DNA of 64,000 nucleotides from Arachis hypogaea (GCF_003086295.3 NC_092044.1:69879213-69943212); one strand, 5' to 3'. Shown: positions 22,212 to 33,829, numbered from the stretch's first letter. The notes: generated by a model from the letters alone, not told the origin. Program-made: numbers and translations.

Positions 22212-22249
22212 TAGCATGAGGACATGCTATTATTTAAGTGTGGGGAGGT
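22212..22249 (+). promoter_or_regulatory. Hairpin-box module at 3' LTR of element B
   Basis: TAGCATG, loop AGGA, CATGCTA: perfect 7-bp stem (22212-22229). Gap of 3, then TTTAAGTGTGGGGAGGT up to the LTR. Here the box is purine-rich and would serve as polypurine tract. Confidence 0.7.
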
Positions 22250-23302
22250 TGATAAACCCATATTTTACGGTTTATCTTGTGCTTAATTGAGTGGATTTTA
22301 TCAACTCTTCACCCACTTATTCATACTATTTGCATGGTTTTGTATTTGCCTTCCTAATTATGTGCTTTGATTGAAAACATGCTTCTTTGACTTTAATTTT
22401 ATTAATATTAATTCTCCTTTTATACCATTAGATGCCTTGATATGTGTGTTAAGTGTTTTCAGAGATTACAAGGCAGGAATGGCTCAGAGAATGGAAAGGA
22501 AGCATGCAAAAGTGGAAGGAATACAAGAAGTTGGAGAAACTGCTAAGCTGTCCAGCCTGACCTCTTCGTACTCAAACAGTGATAACTTTAGCTACAGAGG
22601 TCCAAACGACGCGGTTCCAGTTGCTTTGGAAAGCTAACGTCCGGGGCTTCGATTTGATATATAATATGTCATAGTGGCCCTAACGCTAGGCGAAGCGACC
22701 GCATGCTCCATGCGGCCGCGTCGCAAGTGACGGAAATCAGCGAAGTTAAATTCGCAACCAGCGAATTCTGGGCTGTTTCTGACCCAGTTCTCGGCCCAGA
22801 AAACACAGATTAGAGGCTATAAAGTAGGGGAATGCATCCATTCATTATCATTCACTCATAATTCACTTTTCATATTTTAGATGTTGTTTTAGAGAGAGAG
22901 GTTCTCTCCTCTCTCTCTATTAGGATTAGGATTAGGATTAGAAATTGGAATTTTTAGAAGCTAGGATTTAGGACCTCTCTTGGTTTTTAAGAGTGACTCT
23001 CGATTCAGGTTCAATGTTCCTTTTTATTTATTTTTCCAATTAAATTTATGAACTCTTCCATGTTACAGATTACTCTTTTAAATTAATGCTATTTAAGATA
23101 TTTCAGATCTATGATTGCTTTCTTTAATTTATGTTGTCGGTATTTATCCAAATTATTTTCATTCGAGTAGATAGTTTTCCTTTTGGTTCTGGTTAATTAA
23201 CTGGCGACTCTTGAGTTATCAAACTCATTGTTAATTGAAAATTGGAATTCATCCAGTTAACTTACCTTCATAGTTAGAGGTTAATAAGGTGGGGGAAGAA
23301 TC
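22250..23302 (+). repeat. 3' LTR of element B, cut at its 3' end
   Basis: Starts TGATAAACCC; TATA box TATAAAG at 22818-22824; palindromic sites 22680-22735. It extends about 116 bp further than the 5' copy (GGTTCTGGTTAATTAACTGG onward) before joining element E sequence around 23302. No TG...CA end is reached. Confidence 0.75.
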
Positions 23303-24376
23303 CAATCAGGTGTACAATTATTGGCTCTGAGGGAACAAGAGGGATTGGATGATGGCAAGGAAGTGTAAATAGCAAGCAATGTAAATATGCAAGAAGGTAA
23401 CTTGATATGCAAGTAATTAAAATGAACATGCAAGTAAAAGCAATGCAATTGGAAATTAAATACTAAAAGAGCTCTTGGTGAAAATTGGGTAATTAGGGCT
23501 TGCTATCATAGTGTGGACCACAAACATGGTGATTGTGTGTGGATTAATCCCAATTAGTCAACCCTACATCGAGAATAAGTCAAAATGGCATAATTAACCT
23601 AAATCCACAGTCCTAGCCAACTCACTAATTAACTTAGTGAAAGACTAGCTTTAATGGAAACCAAGTTATTTAACATCCCTCACAGCATGTGGAATGGACA
23701 TCCACCACTCATGTTCACCCCAAACCACGAAATTTCCCAACCAAGAGTAGGAAAAACTAAACAAAAACCCAACCAAGCATTTTGTCAAACACCTGGTGGG
23801 CATGTAAAGAAAGCATGGTAAATGACAAGAAATAGTAAATGCTATAACTACCAAGTAAGAAAAATAAAGATAGCAATTCAATAAAGCAATAAAAGAGGCA
23901 TGAAACATAAAATTGCATTAAATATAAACTAAAGTAACAAGAGTGCAAATACATAAAAATGGAAAAAATGGAGAAAATGACAAGATAAAGTAATGAAATT
24001 CAGAAAATAGAACAAGGAAAGACAGAAGAAACTAGATTAAACCAAGAAATTACAAAGCAATTAAACTCAAAACCCTAGCTTCTAAAGAGAAGGGGGAGTT
24101 TCTCTCTCTAGAAAATGAACTACATGACTAAAATCTAACCCTAATTGCTCCCCCCTTCACATGGAGTGAGGCCTTGTCTAATATAGGAAGAATCAGCTTC
24201 AGAAAGTCCAAAAACTAGGTTCTGGAGGCCCAGAAATCGCCCCCAGCCATTTCCATTAAATGAGTCACGTGCTGGAACCTGTGCGTTGTGTACCCACACA
24301 TGCTAATTTTCCTCTTGTGCGTACGCATAGGTAGTCGTGCGTACGCACACATGGCTTTGTGGTTCTTGTGCGTACG
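23303..24376 (-). repeat. 3' LTR of element E, left part
   Basis: Matches 41766-42840 of the other LTR (GGTGTACAATTATTG, GGGATTGGATGATGGCAAGG and so on). It contains part of the GTGCGTACGCAC array (24285-24376). The LTR continues at 37625 after element D. Confidence 0.8.
24372..24376 (+). repeat. Left target duplication of element D
   Basis: GTACG; the right copy is ATACG at 37625-37629. The uninterrupted site in the other E LTR reads GTGCGTACGCACAGCAGG (about 42836-42853), which confirms the reconstruction of the target. Confidence 0.75.
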
Positions 24377-24992
24377 TGATGAGCAGATAATTTATACACT
24401 TTTTGACATTATTTTTAGGTAGCTTTTAATAGGCTTTAGTCACTTTTTAGTATATTTTTATTAGTTTTTATGAAAAAATCACATTTCTGGACTTTACTAT
24501 GAGTTTGTGTGTTTTTCTGTGATTTCACGTATTTTTTGGCTGAAATTGAGGGACCAGAGCAAAAATCTGATTCAGAGGCTGAGAAAGGACTGCAGATGCT
24601 GTTGGATTCTGACCTCCCTGCACTCGGAATGGATTTTCTGGAGCTACAGAAGTCCAAGTGACGCGCTCCTAATTGCGTTGGAAAGTAAACATCTTCGGCT
24701 TTCCAGCAATATATAATAGTCCATACTTAGCCCGAGATTTAATAGCGCAAACTAGCGTTTAAACGCCAGTTTTTTACCCTTTTCTAGCGTTAAACGCCAG
24801 AACTGGCATAAAAGTTGGAGTTAAACGCGCAAACTAGCACCAAAGCTGGCGTTTAACGCCAGGAATAGCCTATGCACGTGAAAGCTTCAATGCTCAGCCC
24901 AAACACACACCAAGTGGGCCTCGGAAGTGGATTTCTGCACGATCTATCTTAGTTTACCCATTTTTTATAAACCTAGGTTACTAGTTGAGTAT
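24377..24992 (+). repeat. 5' LTR fragment of element D
   Basis: Starts TGATGAGCAGATAATTTATA and stops at GTTGAGTAT, where element C begins; in the 3' LTR the same point continues into the TATA box (GAGTATAAAAAC). Holds a palindrome array with a perfect CTGGCGTTTAACGCCAG at 24846-24862. Confidence 0.85.
24755..24865 (+). repeat. Palindrome array in D 5' LTR
   Basis: Copies: AGCGTTTAAACGCCAG, AGCGTTAAACGCCAG, GGAGTTAAACGCGC and the perfect 17-mer at 24846-24862. Confidence 0.75.
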
Positions 24993-26615
24993 TGATGAGT
25001 GGATAATTTATACGCTTTTTGGCATTGTTTTTAGGTAGTTTTTAGTATGATCTAGTTACTTTTAGGGATGTTTTCATTAGTTTTTATGCTAAATTCACAT
25101 TTCTGGACTTTACTATGAGTTTGTGTGTTTTTCTGTGATTTCAGGTAATTTCTGGCTGAAATTGAGGGACCTGAGCAAAACTCTGATAAAAGGCTGACAA
25201 AGGACTGCTGATGTTGTTGGATTCTGACCTCCTTGCACTCGAAATGGATTTTCTGGAGCTACGGAACTCCAAACAGCGTGATCTCAACGGCGTTGGAAAG
25301 TAGACATCTAGACCAGCAATATATAATAGTTCATACTTTATTCGTGATTAGATGACGTAAACTGGCGCTCAATGCTAGTTCCATGCTGCATTCTAGAGTC
25401 AAACATCAGAAACACGTCACGACTAGAGTTGAATGCCAAAAACACGTTACAACTTGGCGTTCAACTCCAAGATAAGCCTCAGCTCGTGTATAGATCAAGC
25501 TCAGCCCAAACATACACCAAGTGGGCTCCAGAAGTGGATTTATGCATTAATTACTTACTTCTGTAAACGCTAGTAGCTAGTTTAGTATAAATAGAACTTT
25601 TTACTAGTGTATTAGACGTCTTTGGATTGGTCTTTGATTGTATTCTTTGATCTTTTGATCACGTTTGGGGGTGGCCATTCGGCCATGCCTGGACCTTCAT
25701 CACTTATATATTTTCAACGGTGGAGTTTCTACACACCATAGATTAAGGGTGTGGAGCTCTGCTGTACCTCAAGTTTCAATACAATTACTACTATTTTCTA
25801 TTCAATTCCACTTGTTCTTATTCTAAGATATTCGTTGCACTTCAATATGATGAATGTGATGATCCGTGACACTCATCATCATTCTCACCTATGAACACGT
25901 GACTGACAACCACTTCCTTTCTACCTTAAACCGGGCACATATCTCTTGGATTCCTTAATCAGAATCTTCGTGATATAATGGCGCCATTCATGAGAAACCG
26001 GAAAGTCTAAACCTTGTCTGTGGTATTCCGAGTAGGATTCAGGGATTGAATGACTGTGACGAGCTTCAAACTCGCGATTGTTCAGTGTGATGACAAACGC
26101 AAAAGAATCAAGGGATTCTATTCCAACATGATCGAGAACCGACAGATGATTAGCCGTGCCGTGACAAAGCATTTGGACCTTTTTCACTGAGAGGATGGGA
26201 TATAGCCATTGACAACGGTGATGCCCTACATACAGCTTGCCAAGGAAAGGAATAAGAAGGATTGAAGGAAGACAGTAGGAAAGCAGAGATCCAACAGGGA
26301 CAAGCACCTCCACACACTTATCTGAAATTTCCACCATTGAATTACATGAGTAACTCTATCTTTATTTTTTGTTTTATTTATTATTCGAAAACTCCATAAC
26401 ATTTACTATCCGCCTAACTAAGATTTACAAGATGACCATAGCTTGTTTCATACCAACAATCTCCGTGGGATCGACCCTTACTCACGTAAGTATTACTTGG
26501 ACGACCCAGTGCACTTGCTGGTTAGTTGTTCGGAGTTGTGACTAAGTGTGATTCACGTTTGAGAGCGCTACCAATTTTTTGGCGCCATTCTTGATGATCA
26601 CGATTTCGTGCACCA
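24993..26615 (+). repeat. 5' LTR of element C
   Basis: 1623 bp, TGATGAGTGG...GTGCACCA. GGAAAG block near 25290-25335, palindromes 25360-25475, TATA box TATAAATA 25586-25593, U5 block CAACAATCTCCGTGGGATCG near 26452, CACTTGCTGGTTAG near 26511. Confidence 0.9.
25360..25475 (+). repeat. Palindrome array in C 5' LTR
   Basis: Four decayed copies (CTGGCGCTCAATGCTAG, AGTCAAACATCAG, GAGTTGAATGCC, TTGGCGTTCAACTCCAA), about 110 bp upstream of the TATA box. Confidence 0.65.
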
Positions 26616-26620
26616 AGTTT

Positions 26621-26642
26621 TTGGCGCCGTTGCCGGGGATTG
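26621..26642 (+). other. Primer binding site of element C (tRNA-Asp)
   Basis: TTGGCGCCGTTGCCGGGGAT then TG. The core TGGCGCCGTTGCCGGGGA is the classic Athila-type site complementary to the tRNA-Asp 3' end. Five bases separate it from the LTR end. Confidence 0.9.
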
Positions 26643-28330
26643 TTCGAGTATGGACAACTGACGGTTCATCTTGTTGCTCAGATTAGGTAATTTTCTTTTT
26701 TTTTATTTTCTTTTCAAAAAGTTTCAAAAATATTTTTCAAAATTTCTCACCTGTTTTCGAAAATTTTCAGAGTTTTCAAGAATGAATCCTAGAGTTTCAT
26801 ATAACATGTTTTAGCTTGGCTGGCTACTAAGCCATGTTTAATTCTAGGGATTTTGATTGAGGACTATGAATTCATTACTTCTTTTTTTTCCAAAATATGT
26901 TTTCAAAAAATTTATTAAGAAAATACAAAAAAATCATAAAATCATAAAAAAACCAAAAATATTTTGTGCTTCTTGTTTGAGTCTTGAGTCAAATTTTAAG
27001 TTTGGTGTCAATTTCATGCTTTAAAATTTTTTTCTTGCATTTTTCGAAAATTCATGCATTCATAGTGTTCTTCATGATCTTCAAGTTGTTCTTGGTAAGT
27101 CTTCTTGTTTGATCTTGATGTTTTCTTGTTTTGTGTCTTTTATTGTTTTTCATGTGCATTTTTGCATTCATATTGTCTAAGCATTAAAGATTTCTAAGTT
27201 TGGTGTCTTGCATGTTTTCTTTGCATCAAAAATTTTTCAAAAATATGTTCTTGATGTTCATCATGATCTTCAAAGTGTTCTTGGTGTTCATCTTGACATT
27301 CATGGTGTTTTTGCATGCATCTTGTGTTTTGATCCAAAATTTTTATGTTTTGGGTCATTTTTATGTTTTTCTCTCTCATCATTAAAAATTCAAAAAATAA
27401 AAAAAAATATCTTTTCCTTATTTCTCTCAAAAATTTTGAAAATTTGGGTTGACTTAGTCAAAAAGTTTTAAAATTAGTTGTTTCTTACAAGTCAAGTCAA
27501 ATTTTCAAATTTAAAAATTTTATCTTTTCAAAATCTCTTTCAAAAATCAATTTTTTTCATTTTTTTCTATTTTCGAAAATTTTAAAAAATTATTTTTCAA
27601 AAATCTTTTTCTTAATAGTATTTCATGATTTTCAAAAATTACACTAACAATTAATATGATTGATTCAAAAATTTGAAGTTTGTTACTTTCTTGATAAGAA
27701 AGGTTCAATCTTTAAATTCTAGAATCTTATCTTTTAGTTTCTTGTTAGTTAAGTAATTAATTTTAATTTTAAAAATTAAATCTTTTCTAACCATATCTTT
27801 TTTATCATATCTTTTCATCTCTTATATCATATCTTTTTCAAAATATTATCCTTTTCAAAAACTTGATTTTAAAATATCTTTTCTAACTTCTTATCTTCTT
27901 ATCTTTTCAAATTTGATTTTCAAATCTTTTTCAACTAACTAGTTAACTTTTTGTTTGTTTCTTATCTTTTTCAAAACCACCTAACAACTTTTCTCTCTCT
28001 AATTTTCGAAAATACCTCCCTCTTTTTCAAAAATTCTTTCTTTAATTAATTAATTATTTTAAATTTTAATTTTATTTCTTATCTTTATTTTTCGAAAATC
28101 ATTTAACTCCTTTTTAAAATTTATTTTCGAAAATTTCTCCCTCTCTCATATTATTCTATTTATTCATTCATTTACTAACACTTCTCTTCATCTCAAATCA
28201 CTGCCCTTATCCTCACCCTTGTGTTTGGATTCTCCTTTCTTTATCCCATTTCTTCTTCTACTAATAATAAGGAACCTCTTTACTGTGACATAGAGGATCC
28301 CTCTTCTTTTTCTGTTCTCTTCTCTTTCAT
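26643..28330 (+). other. 5' leader of element C
   Basis: 1.7 kb of T- and A-rich sequence with TTTTCAAAAATTT runs and no real ORF. Two boxes TAAGTTTGGTGTC lie at 26997-27009 and 27195-27208, without the hairpin. 28000-28330 becomes pyrimidine-rich before the gag ATG. Confidence 0.7.
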
Positions 28331-30388
28331 ATGAGCAGGAACAAGGAAAAAGGCATTCTTGTTGAAGCTGATCCAGAACCTGAAAGGACTCTGAAGAGGA
28401 AACTAAGAGAAGCTAAATTGCAACAATCCAGAGACAACCTTACTGAAATTTTCGAACAAGAAAAGGAGATGGCAGCCGAACCTAACAACAATAATGCAAG
28501 AAGGATGCTTGGTGATTATACTACACCTACTTCCAAGTTTGATGGAAGAAGCATCTCAATTCCTACCATTGGGGCAAACAATTTTGAGCTGAAACCTTAA
28601 CTAGTTGCTCTAATGCAACAAAACTGCAAGTTTCATGGACTTCTATCAGAAGATCCCTATCAGTTTTTAACTGAGTTCTTGCAGATTTGTGAGACTGTTA
28701 AAACTAATGGAGTAGATCCTAAAGTGTACAGGCTCATGCTTTTCCCTTTTGCTATAAGAGACAGAGCTAGAACATGGTTGGATTCACAACCTAAGGATAG
28801 CCTGGACTCTTGGGATAAGCTGGTCACGGCCTTCTTGGCTAAATTCTTTCCTCCTTAAAAGTTGAGCAAGCTTAGATTGGATGTTCAGACATTCAAACAA
28901 AAAGATGGTGAATCCCTCTATGAAGCTTGGAAAAGATACAAGCAAATGACCAAAAGGTGTCCTTCTGACATGCTTTCAGAATGGACCAATCTGGATATAT
29001 TCTATTATGGTCTGTCTGAGTTCTCTAAGATGTCACTGGACAATTCTTCAGGTGGATCCATTCACCTAAAGAAAACGCCTGCAGAAGCTCAAGAACTTAT
29101 TGACATGGTTGCAAATAACCGGTTCATGTACACTTCTGAGAGGAATTCCGTGAATAATGGGACGCCTCAGAGGAAGGGAATTCTTGAGATTGATGCTCTG
29201 AATGCCATATTGGCTCAGAACAAAATGTTGACCCATCAAGTCAACATGATTTCTCAAAGTCTGAATGGATGGCAAAATGCATCCAACAGCACTAAAGAGG
29301 CATCTTCTGAAGAAAAAGCTTATGATCCTAAGAACCCTGCAATAGTAGAGGTAAATTATATGGGTGAACCTTATGGAAACACCTATAATTCATCATGGAG
29401 AAATCATCCAAATTTCTCATGGAAGGATCAACAAAAGCCTCAACAAGGCTTTAATAATGGTGGAAGAAATAGGCTCAGCAATATCAAGCCTTATCCATCA
29501 TCTTCTCAGCAACAGACAGAGAATTATGAACAGAGTACCTCTAACTTAGCAAATTTAGTCTTTGATCTGTCTAAGGCCACCTTAAGTTTCATGAATGAAA
29601 CAAGGTCCTCCATCAGAAATCTAGAGGCACAAGTGGGCCAGCTGAGTAAGAATATCACTGAAACCCCTCCTAGTACTTTCCCAAGCAATACTGAAGAAAA
29701 TCCAAAAAGAGAGTGCAAGGCCATTGATATAATCAATATGGCTGAACCTAGAGAGGAAGGAGAGGACGTGAATCCCAATGAGGAAGACCTCATGGGACGT
29801 CTCCCAATCAAGAAGGAGTTCCCTATTGAGGACCCAAAGGAATCTGAGGCTCATATAGAGACCATAGAGATTCCATTAAACCTCCTTCTGCCATTCATGA
29901 GCTCTAAAAAATATTCTTCCTCTAAAGAGGATGAAGATGTAACTGAAGAGCAAGTTGCTCAATATCTAGGAGCTATCATGAAACTGAATGCCAAGTTATT
30001 TGGTAATGAGACATGGGAAGGTGAACCTCCCTTGCTCATTAGTGAACTAGATACCTGGGTTTAGCAAACTTTACCTCAAAAGAGACAAGATCTTGGCAAA
30101 TTCGTAATACCCTGTACCATAGGCACCATGACCTTTGAGAAAGCTCTGTGTGACCTAGGGTCAGGCATAAATCTTATGTCACTCTTTGTAATGGAGAAAC
30201 TGGGGATCATTGAGGTACAGGCTGCCTTATTCTCATTACAATTGGCAGATAAGTCAGTAAGACAAGCTTATGGATTAGTAGAGGACGTGTTAGTAAAGGT
30301 TAAAGGCCTTTACATTCCTGCTGATTTCATAATCTTAGACACTAGGAAGGAGGAGGATGAATGCATCATCCTTGGAAGACTTTCCTAG
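28331..30388 (+). pseudogene. gag and aspartic protease of element C
   Basis: One frame from ATG 28331 with stops at 28598-28600, 28856-28858 and 30062-30064. N-terminus MSRNKEKGILVEADPEPERT, then the gag core (QQNCKFHGLLSEDPYQFLTE, LFPFAIRDRARTWLDSQP, KLRLDVQTFKQKDGESLYEAW), matching element 3. A Q/N/S-rich middle and an acidic C-terminal part follow; no CCHC zinc knuckle is visible. The protease reads FVIPCTIG, ALCDLGSGINLM (active site D-L-G), SLQLADKSV and ILDTRKEEDECIILGR. Each stop replaces an expected Gln. A one-base deletion near 30378 shifts the end (30361-30618). Role: capsid-like protein and its processing enzyme. Confidence 0.85.
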
Positions 30389-30618
30389 CCACAGCAGAAG
30401 CTGTGATAGATGTTAACAGAGGAGAATTAGTCCTTCAATTGAATGGGGACTACCTTGTGTTTAAGGCATACGGCTATCCTTCTGTAACAAGGGAGAGTAA
30501 GCATACAGAGCTTCTCTCAGTACAGAGTCAAATAGAGCCCCCACAGTCAAACTCTAAGTTTGGTGTTGGGAGGCCACAACCAAACTCTAAGTTTGGTGTT
30601 GGGACTATACAACATTGA
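30361..30618 (+). pseudogene. Protease tail of element C after frameshift
   Basis: Continues the protease in the next frame: FLATAEAVIDVNRGELVLQ, as expected after ILGRP. It ends in two tandem units of 33-34 bp encoding SNSKFGVG, whose DNA contains CTCTAAGTTTGGTGTTGGG, the box seen at the 3' LTR edge. In a complete element RT would follow. Confidence 0.7.
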
Positions 30619-30675
30619 CCTGATCACCTATGAGGCTCCATGAGAGCCCACTATCAAGCTATTGACATTAAAGAA

Positions 30676-30699
30676 GCGCTTATTGGGAGGCAACCCAAT
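30676..30699 (+). promoter_or_regulatory. GGGAGGCAACCC hairpin after protease
   Basis: ATTGGGAGGCAACCCAAT can fold with ATTGGG pairing to CCCAAT around AGGCAA. A nearly identical site follows the protease of element I (51241-51260), and a paired variant is in element E. Confidence 0.55.
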
Positions 30700-30840
30700 T
30701 TTTATTTATCTAATTTTATTTTATTTTCATTGTTCTTTTATGTCTTATTAGGTTCATGATCATGTGGAGTCACGAAAAAAAATATTAAAATTAAAAACAG
30801 AATCAAAAACAGCAGATGAAAAATCACACCATGGAGGAAG

Positions 30841-31090
30841 GACTTACTGGCATTTAAACGCCAGTAAGGACTATCTGGCTGGCGTTCAACGCCAAAACAG
30901 AGCATGGATCTGGCGTTGAACGCCAGAAACAAGCAACACCCTGGTGTTCAAACGCCAGGACTGCACCTTGAAGAGAGCTGGCGCTGAACGCCAGAAACAA
31001 GCATGGAACTGGCGTTCAACGCCAGAAACATGCTACACATGGGCGTTGAACGCCCAGAACATGCATCACTTTGGCGTTTAAACACCAGAA
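30841..31090 (+). repeat. Internal palindrome array of element C
   Basis: Eight copies in 250 bp, the best array of its type: perfect or near-perfect at 30910-30926, 30978-30994, 31009-31025, with GGGCGTTGAACGCCC at 31041-31055 (altered arms that still pair), and others near 30847, 30878, 30941 and 31072. Same motif as the U3 arrays. Confidence 0.9.
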
Positions 31091-31399
31091 TTGCATGCAA
31101 AGGCATTTTACATGCCTAATTGGTGCAAGGATGTAAATCCTTGACACCTCAGGATCTGTGGACCCCACAGGATCCTCACATACCATATTCTCCCCTCTTC
31201 TCAACATTCATCCTCTCTTTCCAATAAACACTCTTCCCCAAAACCCTTCACCAATCACCTCAATCTCTCTCCCCAATAACCCCCTTCACCACTCACATCC
31301 ATCCACTCTTCCCTATAAACCCCACCTACCTTCAAAATTCAAATTTCTTTCCCACCCAAACCCACCCTAAATGGCCGAACCTACTCCCTCTCCTCTCCC

Positions 31400-31545
31400 T
31401 ATATAAACCCCTCCATTCTCCTTAATTTTCACACAACACAAGCCCCTCTTCTACACCTTGGCCGAATACACCTCCCCTACTCTCCTCCATATTTTCTCTT
31501 CTTCTTCTTCTCTTCTTTCTTCTCTTGCTCGAGGGCGAGCAATAT
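31400..31545 (+). promoter_or_regulatory. Putative internal promoter for ORF2
   Basis: TATATAAA at 31400-31407 in a CT-rich setting, about 310 bp downstream of the palindrome array, then a pyrimidine patch (CTTCTTCTTCTCTTCTTTC, about 31499-31525). ORF2 ATG lies 191 bp after the TATA box. This order (array, TATA, Y patch) mirrors the U3-R layout of the LTRs. Confidence 0.55.
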
Positions 31546-31560
31546 TTTAAGTTTGGTGTG
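31525..31560 (+). promoter_or_regulatory. Hairpin-box module before ORF2
   Basis: TTGCTCG, loop AGGG, CGAGCAA (31525-31542), gap of 3, TTTAAGTTTGGTGTG (31546-31560). Relative to the LTR-edge copy TTGCTTG/CAAGCAA, a T-A pair became C-G on both arms, a compensatory change. Confidence 0.65.
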
Positions 31561-31597
31561 GTAAAAGCATAAGATTTTTGTTTTTCCATTACCATTG

Positions 31598-32751
31598 ATG
31601 GCACCTAAGGCCAGAGAAACCTCTAGAAAAGGGAAAGGGAAGACAAAAGCTTCCACCTCCGAGTCATGGGAGATGGAAAGATTCATCTCCAAAGCCCATC
31701 AAGACCACTTCTATGATGTTGTGGCCAAGAAGAAGGTGATCCCTGAGGTCCCTTTCAAGCTAAAAAAAATGAGTTTTCGGAGATTCGACATGAGATTCAA
31801 AGAAGAAGTTGGGAAGTTCTGACCAACCCCATTCAACAAGTCAGAATCTTGATGGTTCAAGAGTTCTATGCCAATGCATGGATCACTAGGAACCATGATC
31901 AAAGTATGAACCCGAATCTAAAGAACTATCTTAGAATGGTTCGGGGGAAATACTTAGATTTTAGTCCGGAAAATGTGAGGTTGGCATTCAACTTGCCCAT
32001 GATGCAAGGAGATGCACACCCCTACACAAGAAGGGTCAACTTTGATCAAAGGTTAGACCAAGTCCTTAGGGACATATGTGTTGAAGGAGCTTAATAGAAA
32101 AGAGACTCCAAAGGCAAGCTGGTTCAATTAAGAAGACTGAACCTCAAGCCTGTGGCTAGAGGATGGTTGGAGTTCATCCAACGCTCCATCATCCCCACTA
32201 GCAACCGATCTGAAGTTACTGTGGATCGGGCCATCATGATTCATAGCATCATGAATGGAGAAAAAGTAGAAGTTCATGAAGTCATCTCCCTTGAATTCTA
32301 CAAAGTAGCCGATAAGCCCTCTACTTTGGCAAGGCTAGCTTTTCCTCATCTTATTTGCCATCTATGTTACTCAGCTGGAGTCATCATAGAAGGAGACATC
32401 CCTATTGAGGAGGACAAGCCCATCACTAAGAAAAGGATGGAGCAAACAAGAGAGCCCACTCATGGAATCCAAGAGACGCAGGAGGAAGCTCATCACCAAG
32501 AAATCCCGGAGATGCCTCAAGGGATGCACTTTCCTCCCAACAACTATTGGGAATAACTCAACACTTCTCTTGAAGATTTGAGTTACAATATGGATCAATT
32601 AAGGGTGGAACATCAAGAGCACTCTATCATTCTCCATGAAATTAGAGAAGATCAAAGAGCAATGAGGAAGGAGCAACAAAGGCAAGGAAGAGACATAGAA
32701 GAACTCAAGGACATCATTGGTTCTTCAAGAAGAAAGCGCCACCATCACTAA
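31598..32751 (+). pseudogene. ORF2 of element C (putative plant transposon protein)
   Basis: ATG 31598: MAPKARETSRKGKGKTKAST, a basic start, then ERFISKAHQDHFYDVVAKKK. A frameshift lies in an A run near 31770. Then VQEFYANAWITRNH, YLDFSPENVRLAFNLP, DQRLDQVLRDICVEGA, two adjacent stops (32092-32097, expected Gln-Trp), ARGWLEFIQRSIIPTSNRS, VDRAIMIHSIMNGEKVEVHE, a stop at 32554-32556 (expected Gln), a coiled coil, and an end KRHHH. Same protein as in elements 1 and I. It resembles the family annotated as putative plant transposon protein; biochemical role unknown. No transmembrane segment visible. Confidence 0.8.
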
Positions 32752-33793
32752 GGTGGATTCATTCCTTGTTCTCATTTTTCTATTTTTTTTTCGGTTTTTA
32801 TGCTTATTATGTCATCTATATTTGTGTCTCTGTTACATGATCATTAGTATTTAGTAACTATGCCTTAAGGCTATAAATAATTCCATGAATCCTTCACCTC
32901 TCTTAAATGAAAAATGTTTCCAATTCAAAAGAACAAGAAGTACATGAATTTCAAAATTATCCTTGAATTTAGTTTAATTATATTGATGTGGTGACAATAC
33001 TTTTCGTTTTCTGAATGAATCATTGCACACTACATATTTTTTATCTTGTTGTTTATGAATGTTGGCTCTTGAAAGAATGATGAACAAAGAGAAATGCTAT
33101 TGATAATCTGAAAAATCATAAAATTGATTCTTGAAGCAAGAAAAAGTAGTGAATAGCAAAAGCTTGCGAAAAAAAATTTAGAAAGAAAAAGAAAAAGCAA
33201 GCAGAAAAAAGCCAATAGCCCTTAAAACCAAAAGGCAAGGGTAAATAGGATCCAAGGCTTTGAGCATCAACGGATAGGAGGGCCCAAGAAAATAAAATCC
33301 AGGCCTAAGCGACTAAATCAAGTTGTCCCTAACCATGTGCTTGTGGCATGCAAGACCAAGTGAAAAGCTTGAGACTGAGTGGTTAAAGTCGTGATCCAAA
33401 GCAAAAGAGTGTGCTTAAGGGCTCAGGACACCTCTAATTGGGGACTTTAACAAAGCTAAGTCACAATCTGAAAAGGTTCACCCAGTTATGTGTCTGTGGC
33501 ATTTATGTATCTGGTGGTAATACTGGAAAACAAAGTGCTTAGGGCCACGGCCAAGACTCATAAAAGTAGTTGTGTTCAAGAATCAACAAACTTAACTAGG
33601 AGAATCAATAACACTATCTGAAATTCTAAGTTCCTATAGATGCCAATCATTCTAAACTTCAAGGGAAAAAAGTGAGATGCCAAAACTGTTCAGAGGCAAA
33701 AAGCTACAAGTCCCGCTTATCTAATTAAAACTAATATTGATATTTTGGAATTTATAGTATATTCTCTTCTTTTTATCCTAATTTATTTTCATT
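32752..33793 (+). other. 3' UTR of element C
   Basis: Non-coding; matches the same region of element 1 (700-1506) and D (35485-36006). Confidence 0.75.
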
Positions 33794-33829
33794 TTCTTGG
33801 GGACAAGCAACAATTTAAGTTTGGTGTTG
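33793..33829 (+). promoter_or_regulatory. Hairpin-box module at C 3' LTR
   Basis: TTTCTTG, loop GGGA, CAAGCAA: six pairs and one mismatch; gap of 3; TTTAAGTTTGGTGTTG (33814-33829) directly before the LTR. Confidence 0.6.

Larger units (their letters stand above)
18872..23302 (+). mobile_element. Element B: short non-autonomous LTR element
   Basis: Two direct LTR copies (937 bp aligned, about 20 differences by hand count) enclose 2.4 kb with no gag or pol. The 5' LTR lacks its 3' end and the primer site; the 3' LTR is cut where it meets element E. The inner part carries an ACGCG palindrome array, a 45-codon remnant and two copies of the hairpin-box module. It is inserted into LTR L (left target copy ATCTA, 18867-18871). 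Confidence 0.75.

Noticed and set aside
30841..31090. CRISPR-like array of regularly spaced repeats
   Set aside because: Repeats are palindromes of 17 bp with uneven spacing, in a plant retrotransposon, and recur in LTRs. No cas genes.
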